Positions 12,701-22,392 of a stretch of DNA of 64,000 nucleotides are shown here, one piece after another. The stretch spans positions 10,106,001-10,170,000 of the forward strand of contig CM082592.2 in assembly GCA_040954595.2 (NCBI GenBank), in the 5' to 3' direction. This stretch comes from Balanoglossus misakiensis (taxonomy: Eukaryota; Hemichordata). Within the stretch, counting starts at the first letter, position 1. Each line of letters starts with the position of its first letter. The notes below the pieces were generated by a model. It was not told where the DNA came from, searched no databases, and saw only the letters and a list, made by a program, of their open reading frames with translations. The position numbers and the translations under genes are program-made.

Positions 12701-15700
12701 TTATCATCATCTTAGAAAGAGAAATTGTGGCTTTTTGTAACTTGTAAATCTTATTTATTCATTTATGGAATCAAAGTAAGTTTTGTTTATGACAATGCAA
12801 CCAGTGACTTCTGAAAGTTCATTTTTGTGATGAAATTTTCATTTTGATAACTTTTTTTCGCCAGGCATTGGAGAAGACCAGAAGGATCAAAGAAATGGGC
12901 AGCAGATCTCCTGATGAGGATGCCAATGTTGTTCTTGTTGGTGGAGGTAATAATAAAAACAGTTCTGAGTTTTGTTTCATGTGATCATGGCCATGCAGTG
13001 AAAGTTTTGGTTGTTATATTGTAACAGTGTCATGTCATGTTATGTTCTGTCATGTTTTATTTGTTGTGCCAGGTGCTGCTTCCACTGTTTGTGCTGAAAC
13101 ACTGCGACAGGAAGGATTCAAAGGAAGGATTGTCATAGCAACCAAGGAAAAACATCTCCCCTATGATAGACCTAAACTTAGTAAGGTAAGGAACCAAAAT
13201 TGGTGAGACTGTGAGATGTACATGGTACCGGTAGGTGATGATGATGATGATGATGATGTCGGCTTTGACCACCTTTATTTAGGCATTGGACAGTTCAGCT
13301 GCCGATATCGCACTCAGAGACCAGAACTTCTACTCCGTTTATGACATCGAAGTGTTGACAGAAAGAGAAGCTGTCTCCGTGGATACTGTACTGAATGCTG
13401 TCACCTTCCAAAATGGAGAAAGCATCAACTATGACCATCTTCTCATTGCTACAGGTGGAAGGTAATGTTATGTATTTGATGAAATTAGAAAGCAATATCA
13501 TTAGGTAAAAGTTCACTTAGGTTTTGCTGACGCCCTTGTATGCTTATTTTTTCCAATCTCCATTCATGTTGGTATCCACAATTCCGATAAATCTGATTCT
13601 GAATCCATGTCTGTCTTGACCTCTTCTCATTTGCATACCACACGCAGACCCAGAGTACTTCCTATCCCAGGTCACGATCTTCAGAATGTCTGCCTTCTGC
13701 GAACCCCTGATGATGCCAATGCCATTGCGTCAAATGCAAAGGGCAAACAGGTTGTCATTGTCGGCACGTCATTCATAGGTAAGACTAGACAGTTCAAGAA
13801 GAAGATGTTGAGCGTAAAGTGTAGTTTGTATTTCCAAGACAACAAATATCGCTAAACATTGTTGCGCTTCTGAAATCATGGTAATGCTATCACGAGAAGT
13901 GATGTACGCGTACAACCCTGTCATGTGAAGAATTCATTGCATGGTTTTGACGTTTCTCGACTGTTACAGGAATGGAAGTTGGGGCGTACCTCTCTGATAA
14001 GGCTGCTAGCATTTCTGCGATAGGTTTAGAAAAGACTCCCTTTGAACTTGCAGTTGGCCCACAAGTTGGAGGCGCCCTCCAGAGGGTACTGAACATTTAC
14101 TTTTGTTTTATAGATATAAATTGTGCAAGAATATACATGTAGTGATTGAATTTCTGTGTATTGTGTGACTTAGGCATGGAAGTGGCCAGCTATCTAGTTG
14201 ACAAAGCCAATCATGTCACAGCCATTGGTCGCGGTAACACCGCATTTCAAGCATCTTTAGGAGAAAATGTAGGACTAGTACTTCAGAGGGTGAGGCTGTT
14301 TTCACTGTCGTGTCATGTCACCTCATGTCATGCATGGCCTGCCTGCTTGAACTGGTTGTCGTTTTATTATTTGCTGATGTGTAGATTGCTTGCAATATAC
14401 AGTTTTGGCTAACAAAGTTTTATTTTTACCTTCATTCTAACATTCATTTTACAATAGATCTAACTCTTCTTGCAACTTCCGGGTTGAATGCTGTAACCAA
14501 CGAATTCATTTTCTTTATAAAGGCGTTTTTGCTATCACTAATGCATTGCATGCTAGGTGTCTGCTATCTCAGACTACAATATCTCTTGAACTGAAGCACT
14601 TGTGCCTCACCAAGTCGAATAAATCAGGGTATCTCACTAAATCAAGCTGTGTACTACATAGCCTTGACTTGGGTGACAACCCTTATAGACAATAATCTCT
14701 ATCCATGAATGCTGTCATCGATGTCATTTAGACTTAGGTATCTGCCGCTAATGCCTGGATACTAGAACATTTACATTTTATCTTTAGGACACCTGCCTGC
14801 ATGTTCTTGCTGTTTTAGTGTGCATATTTGCACCGATCTTTTCCTCGTGCTTTACTTGTTGGCATGATTAAAGCCAGGCACTACACAATGCATCAGCATG
14901 TTACAGTATCTGCATTTCTGTTTAGATGCTGGAAGAAAAGAATGTGAAATTCTTCATGAACAACAGTGCTAAGGCATTCCATGGAGAAAACGGCAAACTC
15001 AAATCCGTGGAATTGGCGTCTGGAGAGACTCTGCCAGCTGACCTTTGTGTTGTCGGTGCTGGGGTCATTCCCACCACAGAGTTCCTGAAAGAGAGTGGCC
15101 TCACCATGAATGCAAGAAACCAACTCTCAGTTGATAAGGTAACATTTGCATTTATAGCAAGGAAACAAACTAACCATCCCTGTTTTAGGTACATGTATTG
15201 CATGCACAAATGCTCCAAAAATTTCAGGATAATATTGGTATACTAAGTTGGTAGAATACTTGACTGAAACAGTGTCCACACAAGAAATGAAAGTTAAAAA
15301 TTTATTTCTGCCTTTTTGCAGTTCATGAGGACAAGTAAGTCCAACGTGTATGCAGCAGGTGACATCGTTGAGTTTCCTCTGACAATGCTGAACGATGAAA
15401 GAGTTAATATTCAACATTGGCAGATTGCTCATATGCATGGTAAGTACAGTGCACCTGTCTGAGACAGACACCAGTGGACTGAGAAAGTTTGTTTGTTTGC
15501 TGGTTGCTCATTAAGTGTATACACATTTACCTCCCTTCCCCTTTCTCTCTCTCAGGTCGTATTGCCGCTCTGAATATGCTGGGTCAAGACACAGAAGTGA
15601 ACACAGTTCCATATTTCTGGACAATGATGTTGGGCAAGAGTCTCCGATTTACAGGTTTGTTCAGGTTCTCATTAGATTGTCGATGTTTCACTTCATCCAA

Positions 15701-16242
15701 CTGTAGATTTTTAGTTGTTGTCTGCTACTTGTGAATTCATTCAGAAAGGCTTTGTCATTTATTTACAGGATACAATGTTGGCTATGATGATGTTGTCATT
15801 GAAGGAAACCCAGAAGAATTACAGTTTGTTGCGTATTACACCAGGTCAGTAGTTGAAACATCTGTTATTGTTTTAGTCTGCAAGATGATGCTAGAACAAA
15901 TCTAATCTAATAAGCGATACATCTATATATCTGAATTTCAATGTCAAAGGATCAAAGCTAATGAAAGTCATGTGTTTTGCAGGGGAGACAATGTGGTGGC
16001 TGTGGCTAGTATGAATTCTGATCCAGCAGTCTCTCAAGCTGCAGAGATGTTCCAAGCAGGAAAGGAAATCAGAAAATCTGAGCTGCAGTAAGTCATATAC
16101 TTTATGGAATTCACTAGTACCTCATTGTATACAACTTTTGAATTTACGTTTCTAGTAAATGTATATTGTGTGAATAACTCTCAAAACGTTCTCCTTTCTG
16201 TCCCACAGGGGTGACAAGAATTACTGGAAGAGCCTTCTGTAG
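9723..16242 (+). CDS. AIFM3: AIFM3-like Rieske / pyridine-nucleotide-disulfide oxidoreductase
   Basis: FAD- and NAD(P)H-binding oxidoreductase with an N-terminal Rieske [2Fe-2S] domain. Coding exons after the start: to 10032, 10294-10353, 11623-11710, 12143-12252, 12386-12495, 12650-12694, 12865-12946, 13073-13185, 13283-13461, 13648-13778, then 13970-14085 OR 14174-14289, 14926-15138, 15322-15439, 15556-15654, 15769-15844, 15983-16087, 16209-16242; all phases match. Two in-frame starts exist: ATG 10008 (567 residues, myristoylation-type MGICSSKD, like vertebrate MGGCFSKP) and ATG 9723 (95 residues more). In the short form the Rieske ligands are C85/H87 (CTHYGAP) and C104/H107 (CPWHGACF). The FAD fold has VLVGGGAAST; the NAD fold has [10 protein letters not shown], where Ser replaces the middle Gly of GxGxx[20 protein letters not shown] and the C-terminal [12 protein letters not shown] are AIFM3 hallmarks. 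Confidence 0.95.
10008..10010 (+). other. AIFM3: Internal start codon with N-myristoylation motif
   Basis: ATG followed by GICSSKD. Gly2 and Ser6 fit the N-myristoyltransferase consensus and Cys4 could be palmitoylated. Vertebrate AIFM3 begins with a comparable Met-Gly-Gly-Cys. Lies just before a splice donor at 10033. Confidence 0.7.
13970..14085 (+). other. AIFM3: AIFM3-like duplicated exon, version A
   Basis: 116-base exon with acceptor ctgttacag and donor GTACTG (a weak match to consensus). Phase 1 in, phase 0 out. Encodes [19 protein letters not shown] then [11 protein letters not shown] and ends ALQR. It is closest to the vertebrate exon, which I recall as having ELEETPF at the same place. 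Confidence 0.88.
14174..14289 (+). other. AIFM3: AIFM3-like duplicated exon, version B
   Basis: 116-base exon, same length and phases as version A, with acceptor gacttag and a strong donor GTGAGG. Encodes [19 protein letters not shown] then [11 protein letters not shown] and ends LVLQR. Only 88 bases of intron separate it from version A. Inclusion of both exons would add 116 bases and shift the frame, so one or the other must be used. Confidence 0.88.
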
Positions 16243-16910
16243 TCATCCATTCCTGACGCAGCATTGGAGGAAACATTTTGGCAGAAGCACTTGCAAAAGA
16301 TATATTTACCTTTGGAGAGATTTTATAATTTCACATTGTTCTATATTCGATATATAAACTCAGTAACTTCAATACTTTGTACATATTTCTACTCTGTCTT
16401 CCTTAATTCAATTGTCATGTAAGAATTGAAGAAAATTGTTTTCTTGGGTGCAATTATGCAAAGAAATGAATTGGACAATAGGATAGTGGAAATGAATTAT
16501 ATCATTTTATATCAATCAATTCTTAAGTTTGCAATTTCAGTTATTTACAGTATTTCCTTGGGACGTTGATCATAGCCATTATGAAAGTCACAGAAATATC
16601 AATCCATATATTTGTTTTGCATATTTTTTTTATTTTCGCAATCAGTAAATCACAATACATGTATACCATATTCAAGTAAATCTCTGTGTTCATGAGAAAT
16701 CGCATAATTTCACAATAAAATGACTATTGGGCATCTGGTGATGTCCATTAAGTATGCAAATCATATCTTGTTGTCTCTGTGCTCAGATTTAATGAAATAA
16801 GTTCATGCATGTAACGTCACACACATACACAAACACACAAACAAAATCATGACAGAACTGCCTTGAATCGCTTCACTGTAAAAAAAAATATAGTGCATAT
16901 TTTCACTGTT
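16243..16910. other. Tail-to-tail spacer AIFM3-like / MRPL57
   Basis: 3' UTR space shared by convergent genes. A + strand AATAAA lies at 16714 and a possible minus-strand signal (TTTATT on +) near 16628, so the two transcripts may overlap at their 3' ends. No coding exon seen. Confidence 0.5.
16714..16719 (+). terminator. Polyadenylation signal AATAAA, AIFM3-like gene
   Basis: First clear canonical signal downstream of the AIFM3-like stop, about 470 bases away, and about 195 bases short of the stop codon of the convergent MRPL57 gene. Confidence 0.5.
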
Positions 16911-17766
16911 CTAATAATCTCCCCATCTCTTTGTAATATTCAAATGTTCAAAATGTTTGTCCATAGTTTTATGTTCCGGCAGTGAGTGAATCCTGGCTGC
17001 TCTCAATTTGGCCTCTTCTGCATCTTTTCTGACACCTTCAATTTGGTGGTCTTCAATCTGTTCTGCCTGGAAATGGAGAAATAACAGAGATTGTATAGAC
17101 AATTGTATCACAATGAAAACTGACTGGGACTTTTACACTTGAGGCAATAATAGTAGACTTACATGACTCAGGAACGGTCGACTCAACAGCCTATCATTCT
17201 CAGCTTCTCTTTCCAGTCTATTTTGTAAATTTCTCAACATAAATGTGGTGATAATACGGGGCCTACGGTGTTTTCTGCAAAGAGATGAAGACTTCTGTTA
17301 ATCCAATGTCCATCTACTTCATATAATTCCTCCGAACCGTCTGCTAACAACCCCCCCCCTAAAAATCCTCCACCCTCCCCGGAAATCAATGGTTCTCCCT
17401 AGCCCTACCACCCCGCCCCCTTCATACCCAACAGCATGCTAGAGAGAGAGTACAGTGGTAGGACTACAGACTCGCAGCAAACGCACTGCAAGATATTGGA
17501 CACGCGAAATTGCCAAGGCTATATAATAGAGTAATGATTCCAATGTGTTTTTGTCCTGTGTATAATACACAGAACCATCAGTCACAGTCATGTTCAGAAA
17601 ATGCATTATCCTCTCTTGGAATTTAGGATGTGGATGGTGGCCATCTTCAGCAACAGCATAACACCCATGGTAAGTAATGAACCCGTGATGCTTACCCTGT
17701 CCACTGCAGACCTGGTACTTTGCGACCCCGTGGCCTGTGTGCCAATAACACTCTTGTCAACCACAT
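16911..17766 (-). CDS. MRPL57: Mitochondrial ribosomal protein 63 (mL63)
   Basis: Small protein of the large subunit of the mitochondrial ribosome (MRPL57, formerly MRP63). Exons on the minus strand: 17766-17696, 17274-17163, 17066-16911, phases 2 then 0, 112 residues against about 102 in human. The first exon gives MWLTRVLLAHRPRGRKVPGL, joining in phase to QWTGKHRRPRIITTF. The signature GRKVPGLQWTGKHRRPR and the later RRLE-like and LEREAEN segments, with HLNITKRW near the C-terminus, match the vertebrate protein as I recall it (GRQWIGKHRRPR, EIEAEN, HLNVTKKW). The Met chosen is the only one giving the family N-terminus in phase. Divergent from the TSSK-like gene, convergent with AIFM3-like. 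Confidence 0.93.
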
Positions 17767-18438
17767 GACTTTATGTTATTGCTGCTACACTGAAGTCTTC
17801 AAACAATCACCTCTTGATTCACAAATCAAAGCATGCCTTCTGCTGTGTACGACGAACAGACATGTGACGTGTCTGAGCGCCATCAGTGGTCAATAATAAG
17901 CGGGGCTTTCGTTTTTCTCTCTATAAGAGACATATCTGTTTTTGATAGTTTATTCGTAAACATGAACGCACTTAAACTTGCACATACATGTACTAGTAAA
18001 CTATCAGCTAAATAATTCGATCAGGCGTACCTGGCCGGATCATAATCATGATAATTGTTAGCACTATGCGAGATTCATTGGGCGTGGCACCGTCAGCGTC
18101 GCATCGACACGTCGCGCGTCGTTCCCGGTAGGAATGGAACTTCGAGCTTCGGAGCAGCTAGTCACGTGGTTCACCGTGCAAAATAGAACAAGAACAAGCT
18201 AAGGCGACGCGTTGTAAACTAAAGAGTACGTATACGACGAAAGGCATTGATGGAAACCTTGTGATATAAAAGTTATATCACTTTTGAAAGTGATGAAATT
18301 ATTCGGGGTTGGACGACATCACATCAGAGTGAAGTATCTGTCGGGATAAGCCGAAGAAACTGACTGCGGATCGGAAGATTACAGGAGATACATGTACCAA
18401 GTTTTCTTATATGGTATTTGTTGAGAATTAACACAGCT
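17767..18438. promoter_or_regulatory. Divergent promoter region MRPL57 / TSSK-like
   Basis: 672-base spacer between two start codons pointing away from each other. The part near 18060-18230 is richer in CpG than the surrounding DNA (several cgcgtc, cgacgc words), as is usual near animal start sites. Motif-level regulation cannot be resolved by eye. Confidence 0.45.
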
Positions 18439-21400
18439 ATGACCAGACGAACAACGTATACCTACGAAGAAAAACATTTTCCGTACGCGTCTACGGAGGT
18501 GGAGGAGTGTCGACGCCACGGGTACGTGCTGTCGGACAGGAATTTGGGAAGTGGAGCCTACGCGAAAGTAAAACTAGCACACGTCATGGAAAACAAGTTG
18601 GACAAAAATGCAAAGTTAGCGTTTGATTTGAAAAAGAAAGAACATAACATGGTAAGTAAGAGTCTTGTATTTTTAATAACATCTGACTTTTGTTTTTATA
18701 TAGAAAAAGCACAATCTGACAACACAGAGCATGGGCACCAGTCTTGAAGTTTTATACTCTGGAACTTTTAGGCCCTAACTTTTTTTAAATGTATGTGTTG
18801 ATTTTGTTTTTCTTAAAGGTCGCCGTCAAAATCATTTCAAAGAAAGAAGCGCCTTCAGAATACATACACAAATTTCTACCCAGAGAAATAGATGCGATGA
18901 AGATCACACACAGGCATGGAAATTTGGTAAGAGAAAATGTTCAGTGAAGATTTCTGCATTTGTAAAGATTATATGCTTATCCTCCATACAGTTTTGCCAA
19001 TGCATCTGTAATACAATATTATTAATGATTTCATTTTTAATCTCTCTAGATCCAGCTGTATGACACTTTCTATAGCGACCTCAGGGTCTACCTTGTGTTG
19101 GAGTTTGCAGCTGGGGGAGACCTGTTGGAATTTATCAACAACACCTCACTGAAGAATGGACTTGGAGGAATTGGTGAAGAGATGTCCAGAAGACTCTTCA
19201 AGCAGTTGGTGTCCGGAATTGCTCACTGTCATCAGCTCAATGTGGTTCATAGGTGAGAGACTGTGATGTCATCATGTTATTGTGGGTCAAATGTGATTTG
19301 CTGGGTAAAGGTTCTTAGGTCAGGGTGCAGTGTGTTGTCAGTTTCTTTCAAAGCAAGTATATTTAGAATGTTTCATACATCACTTACACTTCATAAGTTT
19401 ATATCTTCTTTTTAATTTCCAGGGATTTGAAATGTGAAAATATCTTATTGGATGAGTACAATAATGTTAAAATAACAGGTAAGTGACTATGTTTCTTCTT
19501 GTCCAAGTTTTGAACTATAGTTTGAAAAATAAAACCATGAAAACCATGTGAACCAGGGTTAAGACTCAGGAATGAACTTCATCATAGTGGATTGACATGA
19601 GATGTATCTTTTTGTGGTTCTCTCGACAGATTTTGGATTTGCCGCAAAAGTTCCTAACAACAACAAATCACATCTTATGAAAACATTTTGTGGATCCTAT
19701 GCCTATGCAGCGCCAGAAATATTAAATGCTACACATTATGATGGGAAACTTGCTGACATTTGGAGCCTGTAAGTCCTATATCTATATATTTAATATGTAT
19801 TATTGGATTTTGATAACACGAAGGAGGACCTACAAATTCACAATCCAATGAAATTATTTCATTTTCATCTATAATGATCTTGCATCCTGAATATATATGC
19901 TTCACAGACATTGAAATTCTATCTCATTTTTTTTTACAGAGGTGTGATTCTGTTTGCAATGGTGAATGGCAAACTTCCATTCAATGACAACAACCTGAAG
20001 ACCTTGTTGGAACAGACGAAGCAAAAACTTGACTTCAAGCCGTGGATAACACAAGGTGAGTTTGTCGGTTCCCATTCGGTAATGCTGTTGGTTTGAAACC
20101 CAGACTGAACCATTTATAGGCAAGAGCAGGAGTACATTTTCGACATTTTTATTTCTGATTTCTTTCAGAGTGTCAAGAACTTATACGCAAGTTGCTCCGG
20201 GTAAAGCCACTGGCAAGGCCAAAAATCAATGACATCTTACGACATTCTTGGATTACTCGAGGCGCTCCTAAGAGTCCAAGACTCAGGGTATGAAAGTGTA
20301 TTCATTTTCCGATGCTTTAGTTTGAATGATAGGCCCATATTTGATGATGAGGGAGTTTATATGAAGAATCATTTTTCATGGGATGTTCATGATGTCTTTG
20401 TTTGTCATTTCCACAGAGATTCCTTGAGTGTGCCGATGTGTGCAGCATATCCCGGGAGGATATGAGTATAGAGGACATTGAAGATGAGATAGAGGAATTT
20501 CAGTCCATTCCGAATGCTGTGATCTCCAGGAAAACACCATCTTTGAGAATGTACAAGGCACCAGGAGCCAGTCGGAGAATTACACTATCATCAGGTAGGG
20601 GCGGCAGGCAAATTTACACATTCAGAGATTTTAGAGTCATGGCTTTCCAAGTGTTATGATTTTTAAGACAGCCATGTTACATAAATGTCTGCCATGTAAC
20701 CTCATCAGCTATTTTTCTTGTTCCACCAGTCAAGCGGCCAAACACTGGCGCACACTGCCAAGATCTTGTGTTGAATGGCGAAAATGCTCTGAGAAATGCA
20801 CCAAACTCAAGTTCAACTGCAGAGGGCGCTCCAGCACAGGCTGGGGCCACAGTGGCACAGCCAAAGCAAAAACCGAGGTACACCGCGTCGAAGCTACTTC
20901 AGCAGAAGAAAAAGAAAGCCAATGAAATCCGTGAGAAGAAACTTCTGGATGCCCATGCGGCTGGTGAGAGCTTGACTGCCAAGAATGTTTACAAGCAAAC
21001 AAAAGTGACATCCACAGCCACACAGGGCAGCAGCAAAGAAAAGAGGAAGGAGAAAAAGCGACAAGAAATGCGACGAAGGCTTCTTGGAATACCAATGTTG
21101 TATGGAGATTACAAAGACTACGTGAAACCAAGGAGTTACGAGAAGCCCTCACTGTTCCTGGGACCGTTGCAGGGACTCGGAGCCTTGTCACAGAAGGGGA
21201 ACCTAGACCACGCGGAGGCTCGTCTGGACATGCCAAACATCGGCGCAGGCGTACCACTACCTGCACTGCCGCCTGCCCTGAAGGAGAAATTGAAGGATGA
21301 GGCTGTTACCATGTCATTCCGGTACAAATATTCCAAAGAAAGGAAGCTGGAGACCTCCAAGGATGCGACGGCAAAGCCGAAATATCAGAAGTTGAAGGAT

Positions 21401-21661
21401 GAAAATAAAAAGAGTAAATCGCATCCGGATACGTTTATGCAGCGCCGAGCCAAACAGGCTCTGGAAAATCACGTCAAGAGTCTAACCGACAACTCCTTGT
21501 CGTACACTCACAGGAAAACCCCAACCAGTGATTCTAAGTGGTTGAGTGTTCCGTTTGCACCGAAGGACAGTAGATATCTCTCTCCGTACATAGCATCGAA
21601 GTTCAAGGGACAGAAGTTTCCCAGTCTCAACAACAAGGCCGCCAAGGTGGTGGTGAATTAG
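18439..21661 (+). CDS. Testis-specific serine kinase-like kinase with long basic C-terminal extension
   Basis: Ser/Thr kinase of the TSSK branch of the CAMK group. Exons: 18439-18651, 18819-18926, 19050-19252, 19423-19478, 19630-19768, 19940-20055, 20169-20287, 20417-20594, 20730-21661; all phases match, 687 residues. Kinase domain about residues 33-309: LGSGAYAKV loop, VAVK lysine at 75, HRDLKCEN at 174-181 (typical TSSK), DFG at 194-196, TFCGSYAYAAPEI and DIWSLGVILFAMVNGKLPF. FLPREIDAM is also TSSK-like. The residues after 310 are unlike TSSKs, which usually stop by about 270-360: an acidic stretch (SIEDIEDEIEEF), then a Lys/Arg-rich region (KEKRKEKKRQEMRRR) mostly inside one 932-base last exon. 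I do not recognise that tail. The start is the first ATG in the open frame. Exact TSSK number cannot be assigned. Confidence 0.93.
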
Positions 21662-21886
21662 ATTTTTGCAAATGTCATTATTGCAAAAATGAAGATTATT
21701 CTCAAAAGAAAATTTCCTAGAGACGTCACTCTTGGGAATGTGGCACTAAAGTGTGCCATTCAGAGTGGAGTAATCTAGCCATGTTTTTTTCCGACTTTCA
21801 AATTTTCAAAGAAGTGGTTCGAGAAGTATCAGTACAGCTTCATGAAGCAGACACCAACATTATACACAAGAAGCAGTAAGCCAAAA

Positions 21887-21892
21887 AATAAA
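21887..21892 (+). terminator. Polyadenylation signal AATAAA, TSSK-like gene
   Basis: Canonical signal 226 bases beyond the stop codon at 21659-21661. Confidence 0.6.
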
Positions 21893-21962
21893 TTCAACTT
21901 GTGTTACTGAGGACTTCAAACAAAACAGAAACAAATTATCGTTGAAATTCCAAATCTGAATT

Positions 21963-21968
21963 TTTATT
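21963..21968 (-). terminator. Polyadenylation signal AATAAA, PPIL2
   Basis: Minus-strand AATAAA (TTTATT on +) 425 bases past the PPIL2 stop, only about 70 bases from the + strand signal of the convergent TSSK-like gene. Confidence 0.55.
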
Positions 21969-22392
21969 GCATGATACTTGTACATGTACTTATATACACA
22001 TGAAAAAGATACATTAATAAAAATCTGATTTCACATTTTACGTTAAGTATATTGCAGGTTTATCAGTGCTACAAACATACACATACTTGGAAATATTAAA
22101 AAGACTTCATAATTCACTACATGTTTTGTGCCAGAAATGACATTTGTTGTAAGCATTTGATCAGTCTGTTGCCTTTCTCAATTCATGATAAATCCTTTCT
22201 GTCAAAACATGTCCGTCGGTAATAGTACATACCATAATGTGACTAGTGATTTAAACTGTACACATGTCAGTATCTCTTGATCTAGAACTCAAAATCTTTC
22301 CACAATGATGTATACAAGTAAATCCACAAATGGCTTGTTTTTCCCAAAGCTTCCCATAATTTTCTACATCTCCGACATCAACAAGTCCAACA

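Larger units (their letters stand above)
21662..22392. other. Tail-to-tail spacer TSSK-like / PPIL2
   Basis: Only 3' UTR-type sequence is seen. The two candidate polyadenylation signals nearly abut at 21887 and 21968. Confidence 0.55.

Noticed and set aside
14086-14173. Reading exons A and B of the AIFM3-like gene as one long exon with a retained intron
   Set aside because: The 88-base spacer contains in-frame stops (for example TAG after TTTTATAG-type sequence) and joining both exons shifts the frame.
20730-21266. 178-codon minus-strand open frame
   Set aside because: Antisense shadow of the last exon of the TSSK-like gene, which has in-phase splicing and kinase homology on the + strand.
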